Positions 45,176 to 56,148 are shown, counted from the stretch's first letter. The stretch is 64,000 bases of DNA from Symsagittifera roscoffensis (GCF_963678635.1 NC_087067.1:26731547-26795546); one strand, 5' to 3'. A program made the numbers and translations. Notes: generated by a model from the sequence alone, not told the origin.

Positions 45176-46906
45176 CTATTTGACCGCGAAGTTATATTTG
45201 TCCAGTGTCGATAAAATTTTTAACACAATGTTCTTGTGGTCTAAAAATCTTGTGGTGATTTTCATCTGGTTTTTAATTTTTCCAATCCGAAGGAATAAAT
45301 TTTTAAATGTTTTTGATATGTTTAGAATTTCCCTATCTTTGTCTGTTTGAGAGATGGAATTTAATAACTTACACTGCTTGTTAGTCTGGAAATGCGGGAA
45401 GAACTTCTGTGAGACTTCTATCCACACTTTCGGTACATTGTTTCCTAAGATATTTCTCTCGTGTCCCTCGGTCAAGAAGAAATGACAGTTGTCTGACCAA
45501 CCGTATGAGAAGATCGGAAGTTTCACCTTTCCAGAAATGTTTATGGCGTTATCCGTGAATCCACAGTAAAGGTCCTTGGTTGCCTTGTCCACCGGATAGA
45601 ATTTCAGGTAAGGGTATCGTAGTTTCAATTCGTGTAACACGTTTTTCTTGAGGAAGCTGACCGGGCTAGCTGAATCCACTTGTATAATTAGAATTACTTG
45701 ATTTTCTTTTCCGAGGCCAATAATCAATAATTTCTTCAATTCTTTTCCGTCCTCGTCAAAAATCGTAGTTACGTTTAATACAGAATAATCGTCGTTTTCG
45801 CTTTGTCCAGATTCCGACCATACGTTTATGACGCCACAACATTCTCTATCTACATGGTCTGTTTTTAAATCCAGAATATTCGACGGATTAAAATCTGTAT
45901 TATCTACAATTTGGCTATTTACAATGTTTACATTTTTACGGCGAGATCTACAAAATCTGGTAAAATGACCTTTATATTTACAAGAAGTACAGGTAGTGTC
46001 CTTTGCTGGGCAAACTGCTAGATGGCCTTTTGAGAAGATTCCGCCGCACTTCATACAGTTGTTGCTTTTTTCAATATTGAGAGTTGGCTCTCTTTTAACG
46101 TTAAAGTGGCTGTGTGATTTATGTACGGATGATCCGTTGGATTTAAAATTGTTTGTTAGTTTTAGGTGATTTAAAATTCCCTTCTCATCTATGAGTGCTA
46201 CGTTTAGTGCTTCTCTTGGGGAAGAGTTTCTGTTAGCAGTTTTCTTTGGATGTCGTAGTTTTTCATGTTGTTTATGAAAATGTCTCGTATCCACTCTTCT
46301 TCTCCTTCGGTTATGTCGCATTTTTTTAGCCATTTCTCTTAAGGCACCCCAAAATTGTTCCAGCGATTCTCTATCCCGTTGTTTTCGGTTTAGCAGTTTA
46401 TGTCGTTCAAATGTGACGTTTGTTTTTTTTACGAAAGCGATCGCTAGGAAGTCCCAAAATTCTTTAAAAGAGATTTGTAAGATTTTCACCTTGGTAAATT
46501 TTTGTCCGAAAATCCTTTTTCCTTCGTTTCCCAATGCTAGGTATAGGACTGATTGTAATTATTTATCTGCTTCTTCTAGTCGCATTCCATTGAATTTCTT
46601 GGTTTCAGATTTAATGGAGGCTGATTCCTCTTCGTCATATCGTCTTTGTTCTTGGGTGTTTCTCTCCATTCTCGACTGTCTTTGGTTATCTGTTTCACCG
46701 TCCATCGTATTTTCCAAATTTGGAGGTTGAGGGTGATGTTTCTCCGAAGGATTTAGTAAGTTTTCTATGTCTATATTCTCTTTAGCAATTATAGCTAAGT
46801 GAAACAGATCGCTCAAATCTTCCCCGGGAATGGGGGGATTTACAGTATGGTTTTGCCAAAATGAAGGTATTCCTCTCACATTAGATTCGTTATTTGACTG
46901 CGCCAT
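45176..46906 (-). pseudogene. gag: Gag and protease of Ty3 element 1
   Basis: Gag starts MAQSNNESNVRGIPSFWQ at the LTR junction, is cut by an in-frame TAA at 46559-46561, and resumes in the same frame (LGNEGKRIF, TFERHKLLNRKQRDRESLEQ). A pair of compensating frameshifts near 46320 and 46210 leaves an out-of-frame Arg-rich stretch between them. Two zinc knuckles follow: CMKCGGIFSKGHLAVC and CTSCKYKGHFTRFC. The protease region reads IIQVDSASPVSF, with DSA in place of the usual D(S/T)G, probably inactive. The frame ends in an RT thumb fragment (STLDKYNFAVK), fused after KITT to sequence normally found beyond the RT palm. Confidence 0.85.
46888..46905 (-). other. Primer binding site of Ty3 element 1 (tRNA-Ser-like), inside gag
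   Basis: Directly after the 5' LTR comes TGGCGCAGTCAAATAACG. Its first ten bases match the tRNA-Ser-type PBS known from Drosophila 17.6/297 elements (from memory). The A ending the LTR plus TG of the PBS is the gag start codon. Confidence 0.6.
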
Positions 46907-47130
46907 GATAAAATATTACTTTGTTGTAGCTAATTCTAAGTTAAAACTATTAAAAAGAATAAAGAATTAAAGTGAATTACTCGGTAAGTTAAAACATTAA
47001 AACAATGAGAGATCATTCTCTCCGCCGGAGAGAATGGCCAGTGAAGGTCATATAAGAGTGACCTGTTATCTAAATCTAATTAAGCTAAATAAGGTTTGCA
47101 ATAAATGCAAAATAAGATCCAATCACAACA
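46906..47130 (-). repeat. 5' LTR of Ty3 element 1
   Basis: 225 bp, TG...CA ends (minus strand TGTTGTGATT...TTATCA). It contains a perfect inverted repeat ATTCTCTCC-GCC-GGAGAGAAT at 47015-47035. Confidence 0.95.
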
Positions 47131-47393
47131 GTTTGAAAGAGTTTATTGATCGGCAAAAGAAAACATTTCATTAAAGTTTGCGGAGACTATATATTTGAAA
47201 AAAAAATTTAGTTTTTTTTTCTTAGAATCTATTCAAGCTGCAGTTAAAGTCAGGGGGCGCATCTAGTAAACTGAGCCAAAATGGCATTTTAGGCATTTTT
47301 TTGAAGTTTTTTTGAATGCCAATTGGAATTTTTTTCTTAAAGTATATTAAAAAGTAGAACAGGTTACCAATTCAAACAAACTATTTCTCCTAC

Positions 47394-47554
47394 CTTCTGA
47401 GATCGGCTTTCTGCGTGTGTTTGAGGAAGTTAATGTGTTGCTGTAGCCTGTCGTTCTCTCTTACATTCATCAGAATGGCACTATCCTCGTGGTTCTTGCG
47501 CTGATGGCTCTGGTTCGAAGCCCCGCCTCCTCCCCCTCCTTTGTAGCCTACCAT
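47394..47554 (-). CDS. Exon candidate (Gly-rich, helical), possibly gene B upstream exon
   Basis: A GC-richer minus-strand segment with acceptor-like TCATTCCAAG and donor CAGAAG|GTAGGA (47392-47393). In between are 53 codons: MVGYKGGGGGGASNQSHQRK, then NHEDSAILMNVRENDRLQQH, then INFLKHTQKADLR. It resembles the gene B exons in composition. Its outgoing phase 2 does not fit the phase 1 start of exon 34531-34703, so at least one exon lies between them or the genes differ. The Ty3 element 1 insertion ends 260 bp away. Confidence 0.5.
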
Positions 47555-47928
47555 CTTGGAATGACAATCTATCAATGAGGAGCCAAACTGGTTCAATCTT
47601 AATTACATTTGATTTTTTGGAAAAACGGAATTCGAAACGATGGATTTCAGAAAGAAAAAGAATAAATTGAAGCAGATAACAGTTGCAGAAAACGAACGTT
47701 TCACATTTAGAAATTGGTCTCCTTTGAAGCTAGTTAAGAGATTTATTCTTGTGAAGCTCTCATTAAAATTCATCAAAAGTGCAAATTCAGATGTCTCCTT
47801 AAAGATCTACCTGCAATTCGTCTTAATATAATCATTGTTTGATTGAATTTCGGAATGCTGTTGTTTGTTTGTTTTCTAGTTTGAAAGAGAAAAAGACAGA
47901 TGATTTGTGCCGCTTGACTTAATTTGGA

Positions 47929-48160
47929 TCAAATAAATTCTTTGTTTAAATCGACAACGTTGACGAGAGCATTTCGCGGTCTTTTATTGCTCAAAAGTCG
48001 CGTTTTGCTCCCAACGATCGCAAATAGATTCTCAAAATCAATATCAAACACTGGTAAAATTCTGGTGAGGGAAGGGGGGGGGGCGTCTTAGGACTTGGAC
48101 TGTCTGTCCGAACTGGCTTTCCGATCGTTTGAGGGGCCATAGTCGACCAAGGGATGTTAT
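47929..48160 (-). pseudogene. Exon or coding remnant with 1-nt frame break in a C run
   Basis: The minus strand reads IPWSTMAPQTIGKPVRTDSP, SPKTPPP, and then, after a frame change at a run of ten C (48074-48083), VFDIDFENLFAIVGSKTRLL, SNKRPRNALVNVVDLNKEFI and TGA at 47929-47931. Both halves look strongly coding. A single-base length change in the C run would explain the break, so it may be a sequencing error or a real mutation. An acceptor-like TTTTGCAAG precedes it within a hairpin. No family is recognised. Confidence 0.45.
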
Positions 48161-48187
48161 CTTGCAAAATCTTGCAAGATAACGTCC
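48152..48187. repeat. Strong 36-bp hairpin
   Basis: GGATGTTATCTTGCAA and TTGCAAGATAACGTCC pair as 16-bp arms with one mismatch around AATC. Confidence 0.9.
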
Positions 48188-48199
48188 TTTAAAGATTGC

Positions 48200-51190
48200 A
48201 TACATGCACAGAGCCCGCTAGGTGGTTGTCCCCTGAAAGCGTTTCTTTTCGAATTTTTTATGAAATAGGCGGATATCTGTAAGTTTTCATCGACAACTCA
48301 TAGCTTAGTCTCTTACAAAAAATGCTTCAAACGAAGGTATAAATTAAACAACATTGTGAGCAAGCATTATTGGTAATAGCAAGAAGCACAGAATGAATGA
48401 AAGTTCTTTCAAACTTGATAGGTGATTTTCGTATTTTCTTCTGTTCAATGCTCTTTACCGACTTTACTGGTTTGGCCACATTTTACTGATAAGGATGTTA
48501 TATTTTTCCCATTCTTTCATCTACGATCGTAGTTGTTGTTTTTGTATTTCGAGTTCATTTAAGATCTCTGAAAATTGGCAATTAGTAACAATTTGAGCTG
48601 TAAAACAAAAACATACAACTTCCTAAAATAAAGTCACAATGTATACAAGATATTGTTTTAAAAAAATTTTTTTTTAAAAATTTTTTGAATCTTTTTGAAC
48701 TCGGATAGAAACTATGACCAGCAAATTCCTACAACTTTCCTTTAACTGTTTCAAATAAAAGTTTCATAAAGTTTCGAGTGTGTTTTTTGTCTTCAACAAT
48801 TTTTATACAATAAAAATTCAATCGTTTTTCATTTCAAAATGCGAGCAAGTTGTACAAAAACTTGAATCTCAAAATCATTGATCGCAGCACTTACTGAGAC
48901 TAAATATTACCTGTTCAAAACTAACAATTGCAAGTAAAAACTAAGATAATAGCAAACAGCGAGTTGGAAAGAGTCAAGGCAACCAAGGAAAGAACAAACA
49001 CTTACTTTTTTAGGGGAAAAATCAACTTTCGAACTTCAGAGTTAAAAAAAGGTTGCCTTAAAGGCCTCTGAGTAACAAAAATAATTCGTGATTTCAAATT
49101 TTTGATTAAAAAACTCAATTTGAGAAAACTGGATCAATTTATTCATTTTGTTCCCGCTGGGAGAATTGAAAGTTAAAATCCACTTTCAAGAATAGAAGTC
49201 AATAAACTTTCTGTAATTTTTTCACGTTCGTTTATCGATAGCAGCATCGTAGTCTTTTTAATGAAAGAAAAAACGGAACAAAAAAACGAGTTTCAAACTG
49301 CAAAAAACCAGATTTGAGCGCGCATGAACGCAGTTGGAAAAAAATCCGACTTTTTTGAAAAGTCTCAACTTTCGAGATGCAAAAAAAAATTCCCTTGAAA
49401 ATTTTGAAAATTTTTGAACGACAATTTTTTAAGCAAAGCCAACAGACAGTTAGAAAAAAGTCAATGAACGGGAAAAAGACTGAACTTTTTGACTCATTTT
49501 CAGTATTAATTTTTTCAAGAAAAAACAGATGTCCTTAAAGCTTTTTGAGTTTCTAGAAAAATTTTGATTGAAAGTTTTTTCATAAGTTAACCCAATTTGA
49601 TAAAACTGGATGAAAAGATGTCTTTCAGCAGACAAGATACAGACTGCCACCAAAATCCCACTGAGTAGGTCAGTCACATCAACAGCGGTAAGCTATTTTC
49701 TTACAAAACAGCTTTCAGATTTTTGTGAGTAATTCCGACGAGCCGAAATTTTTTTGATTCCAAAAATTCAACACTCTTTGTTGCGCTAAAACAAAAATCG
49801 AATATTTTTTATAAGGTTTTTGAGTTATTGATGGGCTGTTGCCGAACTATCAATCATTTTACTTCAAAAAATATGTAAGAAAATTAGCATCGAAAAAAGT
49901 GTTTTCTTCTGATGATTAGAACAAAATTTTTTTGAGCTTAAATGGTTCTTCTGGCTTTCATTGTAAGTGTTCTTAGACTTAATTCTAGTTTTTTTCCAAT
50001 ATGCTGAAGAATAACAAAATGTAATCAAAAAATTTTGAGCTTGATTACCTTTGTAAGTCCTCAAGCCAATTTTTAATTTTACTATTAAAATTACAAGCTA
50101 CTAGATCCAAAAACTGAATTATGTCCTGATCAAGTTTACATCGAATTGAGACAAAAACAATTGTAAGAATAAAAGCAGATTTATGCAGAAAAAAACTAAA
50201 ACATTAATTGGCAATTCAACAACAAGAGATTTCATGTAGCTCCTACATGCAAATTCTCAAAAAACAAATAATAAAGAAGTTTGTTTGGTCAAAAATAATC
50301 ACTTCAGTAAATCAATCTGCAATTGATTTGATAACAAAGACTTTTTTAGTGCTTTGATAGCGTGTCTGAAGGATGCGAAATAACTTATTTCCGAAACCCA
50401 AACCTCGAAAATTTATGATATGTGGTTGTTTAATTTTTCAGTCAGCTGCCAAAAACGCTGTTGGTTGAGATTGATCTTTTAATTTTTTATTACACCAATT
50501 TTGTATAAGCTGAGGAGAAATAAATCAAACTTTTTTTTATTGAGCAAAATTCTATATACTTCAAATTATAGAGGAAAAATAGAGCAAATTTCAAAATTAT
50601 TTCGATTTTTTTGTCAGTCTGGAGTCTGGGACAGTTTGATGCACAGCAAAATAGAACACAGAGGATTCATCGAAAGCATGCTCTACACAATTTATTACAA
50701 AATAAATTAACATAATTGCTCAAGTTATGTTATATCTTATTTAGTCGAGAAAGTTTTGAATGCTTGTTCTAGAACCCATTTATTCTTGTGCTCCTTATTT
50801 TTTGTTGATTTGTTATTTTTGGACAGATTCTTACTAAAATCTTGCAAAACAACCTACTTTTTTCAAGATTTTGTACAATAGTTTTCTTTGATTGACTAGG
50901 ATGGACAATGTTTTGATGCAAAATAAATAGATATTTTTTGAAACTGACCGAATTGGTTGAAAATTCAAAAGAGTTTACAAGATGTGGCTGTTTTTAGTAC
51001 GGTCAAAGAGTAGAAAACATTTATTTCAATTTTGTCAAAAAGTGCACAAACACAGATATTGACCAATCAGAATCGAGATGATATAAACAAACTTAAGCAA
51101 GAATAAAAACTAACTAATTATTTCGTAAGTTTGTTTTCTTAGCTCGATTTTGATTGCTTAACATAGTAGGAGTCTACTATATGACGTGTC
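48200..51190. other. Long AT-rich stretch without recognised genes
   Basis: All ORFs are Lys/Phe/Asn-rich. Only scattered fragments resembling the outer arm of the 33-kb inverted repeat (AACTCAATTTGAGAAAACTG, near 49115) were noted. Confidence 0.5.
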
Positions 51191-51201
51191 TAATTTATGA
51201 C

Positions 51202-51420
51202 CTGTTTACTTTTTGCTGCGTAACTGGCTGTCGTAGAATAGCACCGAGAAGAATCTTCATTGACGTTGAAATGTGATTGACTCTTGCGAAGAAAATTTAT
51301 CTCTTCAGCCAACCCTTTGTCTCTCAGATGTTCGGTTTTCCGACCATCTAAGAATCCCCTTTGCTTGTTCTTACGATATCAGTTTTCAATGAGGTTCCTA
51401 AATTGTTCGAAGCCGGTCAT
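51202..51420 (-). pseudogene. Exon-like coding segment with an in-frame TGA
   Basis: The minus strand reads MTGFEQFRNLIEN, TGA (51379-51381), then in the same frame YRKNKQRGFLDGRKTEHLRD, KGLAEEINFLRKSQSHFNVN and EDSSRCYSTTASYAAKSKQ, ending at a possible donor AAACAG|GTCATA. The composition is that of a real protein and the frame is constant across the stop. An acceptor-like ATCGTAAG just after the TGA might instead start a shorter exon. No family is recognised; it could be upstream gene B sequence or a retrocopy. Confidence 0.45.
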
Positions 51421-51905
51421 GGGCTCCAATATATTTATATAAATAATGTTTTTGGTTTTAAAGGGCTGGCGCACTGGAAAAGCGCACTTTTTAAATGATA
51501 AAAGCTTTCCATCGGTTCAACCCTACAATCGTCTCCCCCCACTATGTGACCCACCGTACAATAATTTCCCCAAGCATGTAACAATTATAAAATTAATTTG
51601 CAGAAATAAACGCACAATTGGTTTACTTAATGATTCAGTGGCATTGCGTTTGAATGCTGTTAATGACATAAATAATTGTATTTTTTTTTACAACAAAACT
51701 ATTTTTTTTATATTCAAAACTAGGTTTATTTAAAAAAAAACAGGTCTTTGCAGTGTGTAATGGGATACAATCAATTTGGATAGCCTAAAAATATTAGGAA
51801 AATATCTAAAATTTGAAACCGAAAATCAGCCCCTTTCTCTTGAAACTCCATTCAATTTAGCACTATTCTTCGTGCAAGCGCAAAAAAGCTCAAGTTTCAT
51901 TTTTC

Positions 51906-52395
51906 GTTCCGACTATTACCAAAGCAAAGGAAGGAATATTTGTGCTCGAGGTGGTTCTCTAGACCAATTTTGACTTCACATTTTTGGCCTTTTTTAAATG
52001 ATCATCTGAAAAATTATGCTGTCCTGAGCTAAAGTTTAGAAAAACCGGCGGTTGCTTAACTTGTAGTTATGGTGGGTTCAAATAGCCAGCTTAGCCATTT
52101 TAGGAGAATTATGGCGCGGTATATTTCTTGTTACTATAGGGTAAGCGGAGATGATTTAGTCCTAATCCGGCTTAGGAAATGTTCCAAAATCGATTGAGGC
52201 AATTTATTTGGTCTGCTAATGTGAAAAAGAAATCATATAAATCTGTATTTCAAATAGCGTGTGGGAGAATGATCTAAAAAAACTGCATAGTTTTTTTGTT
52301 GAAAATTTCAAGATTTTTCCAAAACAATCACTACTCCATAGAAAACAAAAGGCATCTGGAACACTCAGGACTTCGCCCTGATGAGAGCAGTTTTT
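51906..52395 (+). mobile_element. Helentron/HINE-like family, copy 8 (diverged)
   Basis: Starts GTTCCGACTATTACC and ends AGGACTTCGCCCTGATGAGAGCAGTTTT. The core is recognisable but heavily mutated. Confidence 0.7.
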
Positions 52396-52923
52396 TCTAG
52401 TTAAGTACTGAAAATCAACTAATGGTTCTTACAACTTTTCAAATTAAGATGCTTATGAATGTACAACCAGTTTAGGACTTGCTTTGATGTTTTGATTAAT
52501 TAATTGAGAACTTTGTTCAGATCGAAACCTTGAATCAGTTGTAGAACCGGACTAAACTTCCCACTTGTGCTATGCGTTAGTTCATAATAGGATTTTAGAG
52601 TTCAAACTATTCCCCATTTTACCCAAACATTTGACAATTTTTGTTTAAAATTCACATTAAATGATAAAATGACAACAGCTTTTTTAAAATAACGGTAAAA
52701 TACCGTTTTTAAATTGTCTTTTCAAAAACAAAATAGTTTTATCTTAGCGAAGTTTCTTCCAATTACAATTCAACCGGGTTTACCTCCATAGTAAAAAAAA
52801 TTGCATAGCCTAAAACTCCATATGTCAAACTTACTGAAAAAATACAATTTTTTTAGGGAAAAATGTTGATCGTTTACATATTTTTATAGAAAAAATACTT
52901 GTCAATCTTTTTCTCTTAAAAAC

Positions 52924-53122
52924 TCATATATACATATTTATGTTATCATAGTTTTGAGTCCGTTGTGGCAGTAACCTTGATGGTCAGTAATTGATACCTG
53001 CCAGCGGCGTTGTCATTCTACAGTGGTGCTGAAACATTTGACCGTTGAGTTCTTAGATTATAAGTTGTCTGTTTATATTACGTACATTCCGAACTCAAGT
53101 TACTGGAGGTTCGTTTTTAACA
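52924..53122 (+). repeat. LTR copy A of Ty3 element 2
   Basis: It aligns with copy C from TCATATATACATATTTA to TTTTAACA. The 55 bp after it (53123-53177, AATCTTTACATTTTCATGC...CCCGT) also follow copy C (58962-59016). Confidence 0.9.
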
Positions 53123-53177
53123 AATCTTTACATTTTCATGCATTTCTATGGAACTGTATCAGAACATTTGTTCCCGT

Positions 53178-53368
53178 TATCATAGTTTTGAGTTCAGTTT
53201 ATAGTCCGTTGTGGCAGTGACCTTGATGGTCAGTAATTCATACCTGCCAGCGGCGTTGCCATTCTCCAGTGGTGCTGAAACAATTGATCGCTGAGTTCTT
53301 AGATTATAAGTTGTCTATTTATCTTATGTACATTCGGAATTCAAGTTACTGGAGATTCGCTTTTAACA
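53178..53368 (+). repeat. LTR copy B of Ty3 element 2 (adjoins the PBS)
   Basis: It lacks the first roughly 22 bp of the LTR (starts TATCATAGTTTTGAG) and ends TTTTAACA directly before TGGCGCAGCC. It is therefore the LTR attached to the coding region. Confidence 0.9.
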
Positions 53369-54215
53369 TGGCGCAGCCAGCAGCGAACGGAGTTGGGGGA
53401 GGGAAAAATCCATTGGGGATTACGGCATTTTGGCCGAGTTAATGTGCGGAACCTCCTATGTTGTGGGAACATTGGATCAATCGATTCACCTGGGGCGTGA
53501 TTGCTAAGTACGCAATTAATCCGAAGTCATTCTATTTTGAACTGAGCAAACGGGATTGAATCGGAGCAAACTATCATTTCTAACCTGCACTTGCGTCTTG
53601 GAGAACGTGGTCAGGACGAGCTTCATAACCGGAAACCGCGTTTGGACTTAGCTAATACCAGGTACCTTCGGATACTGGATGAATTTGAACAGAAAGAGCG
53701 CAACGAAACGTTCGAGAACTATCAACTTTTGTCGCGAAAGCAGAGAGAGCGAGAGCCGCTCAAACAGTTTCACTCGGTGCTGAGTGGACTGGCAACTAGA
53801 TGCAACCTTGGCACATTGGAACGGAGAATTTTGAGTGACGTTTTCAAAGTGAATATGAATAGCAAAGATTCACAGACTGAAATATGCAGGTCAAGAAAAA
53901 CACCGCATGACGTTTACAAAATTGCGTTATCGTATGAAAGGGGAGACAAATATGCAAAATGCTACAAAGGTTCAGGCGGGGGGCTGAAGACGGCGTCAGG
54001 AAGTGCTCTGCAAATAAAGGCTGAACTGATTAGTTCTATCAGAGGGGGATATCAACGGCCATTTCAACGGGGTTCTAGGGGAACATTCGGAGGGAAACAC
54101 AAGAAGCCGGGCGGATAGACGTTGTTTTAACTGCGACCAACCCACTTTTACCACGGATCATATTTCGAAATGTCCGGCCCCGATTACCAGGTGCAACTAC
54201 TGCAAGGCACTATGA
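53368..54215 (+). pseudogene. gag: Gag of Ty3 element 2
   Basis: The ATG at 53368-53370 overlaps the LTR/PBS junction (ACATGGCGCAGCC).  The frame reads MAQPAANGVGGG, TAFWPS, then TAA, then AEPPMLWEHWINRFTWGVIA. A second stop precedes the longest open part (53591-54118), which reads LHLGERGQDELHNRKP, ENYQLLSRKQREREPLKQFH and DVYKIALSYERGDKYAK. Just past it two zinc knuckles are visible: CFNCDQPTFTTDHISKC and CNYCK.  The ERHxLLxRKQ-type motif is shared with element 1. Confidence 0.85.
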
Positions 54216-54399
54216 GCGGACATGCATGGGAAACGAGGTGCCAACCACGGGCGTGTCGGACTGATCTACGGCGAGACGGATTGAGAGGACCATTTTACGG
54301 AACACGATGACGTCTCATCCCAACACGATAACTCGGTAGGTTGGGTAAATAATCGGCCACTACGCGTTTACGGATGGAATTCGGATACCTACGGATAAT

Positions 54400-55620
54400 A
54401 TGTTGTCATGTCATTTAGAAGGAAAAGAGAGGAGGACGATATCAAAATTGAAGGGGGTACAATTGCCATTGAGAATTAACGGGAAGATGACAAGGGCGTG
54501 GATCGATATTGGGTCGCCAATCTCGATTTTCACTATTGGGGAATTTTGGAAAAAGCTGAGAAAAACGGGGGTCAAATTATTACTTTTGGGCCCGGATGAG
54601 ACGCAGTTCCGTGACTACGAAAATGATCCATTGAAATTCATGGGGAAAATGAAGGCGACACTGACGTCGAATGGATGGTCGGCAGAGACATACATCAAGG
54701 TGATCGGGGGGTTTACACCTTCAATCATTGGTTGAGATCTGATGCCACAGCTGAGTCATCAGCTGGTTCAAACCGATGCGGGGGAGGTCATGAATATCCA
54801 AGTACACTCGGAGCAACAGGTTGATAAGCCGTTGGTTGAATGGCAGCTACATTTCAGTAAGCAATTCAATAATCAATTTAATAGGGTAGGGCGCATCCGT
54901 AACTGTAAAGTGCAAGCAGATTTTTTCTAAGCACTAGTGCCACTGCAACAGAAAAGTAGGTGCTTTCCAATCACACTTCAGAAAAAGTCAAAAAATCGAA
55001 AAATTGCTGAGTCAAGGGAATAATGAAAAACTCCTAGAAGGCTCGAATAATTACTTTTTATCGCCTATTGTTATCACGGTAAAGAAAGACGGTTTGGTAA
55101 AACTTGCACTTGAATAAAAGGGAATTGAATAAGCAGGGACATAAAAACGAGTACCAGATGCCAAATATTGAAGAACTTATGGACACGATTGGCCAAGCGG
55201 TTAGCGAACGAAAATCAGGTACGGTCTACTTTACAATCATGGACCTAACGTACGCATATCGACAATTGCTTTTAGATCATGATACGAGCAAACTTCGTAA
55301 TTTTTGGTTAGTGGCCGGACAATCCACCTGCTAGGGGCTCTACGGCCTAACGACGATGCCGGCGGAATTCCAACGGGTAATGGATACCATTTTAAATGAA
55401 CTCCCAACGCTGATGCAATCTTTGACGACATTCTAATAATCTCAAAAGGCACTGAAACAGAACATATTGCCATTGCCGAAAAAATCTTTAAAAAAATAGA
55501 TCGAGAAAACATGGCTCTGAAACTAGCAAAAGGTAATTTCGCGAAGTTGGAATGCGAGTGGTTGGGGCAAAAAATATCAGCGTCTGGAATTACTCCGCTC
55601 GTTCGAAAGACGGAGCCGAT
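54400..55620 (+). pseudogene. pol: Protease and reverse transcriptase of Ty3 element 2
   Basis: The protease is at 54400-54735 with AWIDIGSPISIF (DIG for DTG/DSG). The N-terminal RT segment follows at 54742-54930. RT fingers and palm occupy 55104-55334 (MPNIEELMDTIGQAV, FTIMDLTYAYRQLLLD with the first catalytic Asp). In another frame LYGLTTMPAEFQRVM is followed by the FDDILIISKG box near 55424. KGNFAKLECEWLGQKISASG then ends at a TAG near 55622, after which the RT thumb/connection is absent. Several stops and frameshifts break it. Confidence 0.85.
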
Positions 55621-55639
55621 ATAGCCGAATATAGTCAAA

Positions 55640-56090
55640 TTAAAGTGCTTTGACATACATAAAGATATCCGTATTGTGTGCGATGCAAGCCATAATAGAC
55701 TAGGGGCGGTTCTTGAGCAATTGGGCCCCAATGACAGGCGGCCGATCTCGTTTACATCAAGATATTTAAATGCGGCAGAAAGAAGGTTTTTCTCCAAACG
55801 AGTTGGGAATGCTGGCGGTAGTTTGGTGTGCCAAAAGTTTTAGAAATTATGTATTTGGAAGAAATTTACAGTAGTAATTGAGCACAAAGCTCTTGTTACA
55901 TTACTTAACGGTAACAACAAGAAAAACAAGACAATGTTCAGTCGTCTAATCAGGTGGATTGATCGTATCATACCGTTTCATTTTAATATCGAACATATGC
56001 TGGGGCGATAATCTGTATTGCTGATTATCTTTCAAGACATCCAGTGGGTGAAGCTCAACAAGTAAATAGATATGATAACACACTTACAGT
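55640..56090 (+). pseudogene. pol: RNase H of Ty3 element 2
   Basis: Broken frames give FDIHKDIRIVCDASHNRLGA, RPISFTSRYLNAAERR, VWCAKSFRNYVFGR, VVIEHKALVTLLNG and LIRWIDRIIPFHFNIEH. The TDHK element has become IEHK. It begins directly after the RT KISASGITP segment, so about 250 bp of thumb/connection is missing. Confidence 0.85.
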
Positions 56091-56148
56091 AGCGAAAATT
56101 GATTCGATTAGCAAATCGCTTGGTTAAACTTCGGTAGCATCAAATTCA

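Larger units (their letters stand above)
40896..47135 (-). mobile_element. Ty3/gypsy-type LTR retrotransposon 1, complete but defective
   Basis: A 6230-bp element (40901-47130) bounded by two 225-bp LTRs and flanked by the 5-bp target-site duplication GTTTG (40896-40900 and 47131-47135). Minus-strand order is 5' LTR, PBS, gag with CCHC knuckles, protease, RT remnant, RNase H, H2C2 zinc finger and integrase, C-terminal ORFs, PPT, 3' LTR. The order RT-RNase H-integrase defines Ty3/gypsy. Stops, frameshifts and an internal deletion in RT make it non-autonomous. LTRs differ at about 8 of 225 positions, so the insertion is moderately old. Confidence 0.95.

Noticed and set aside
55237-55797. 186-aa minus ORF
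   Set aside because: Antisense shadow of the RT/RNase H region of Ty3 element 2.
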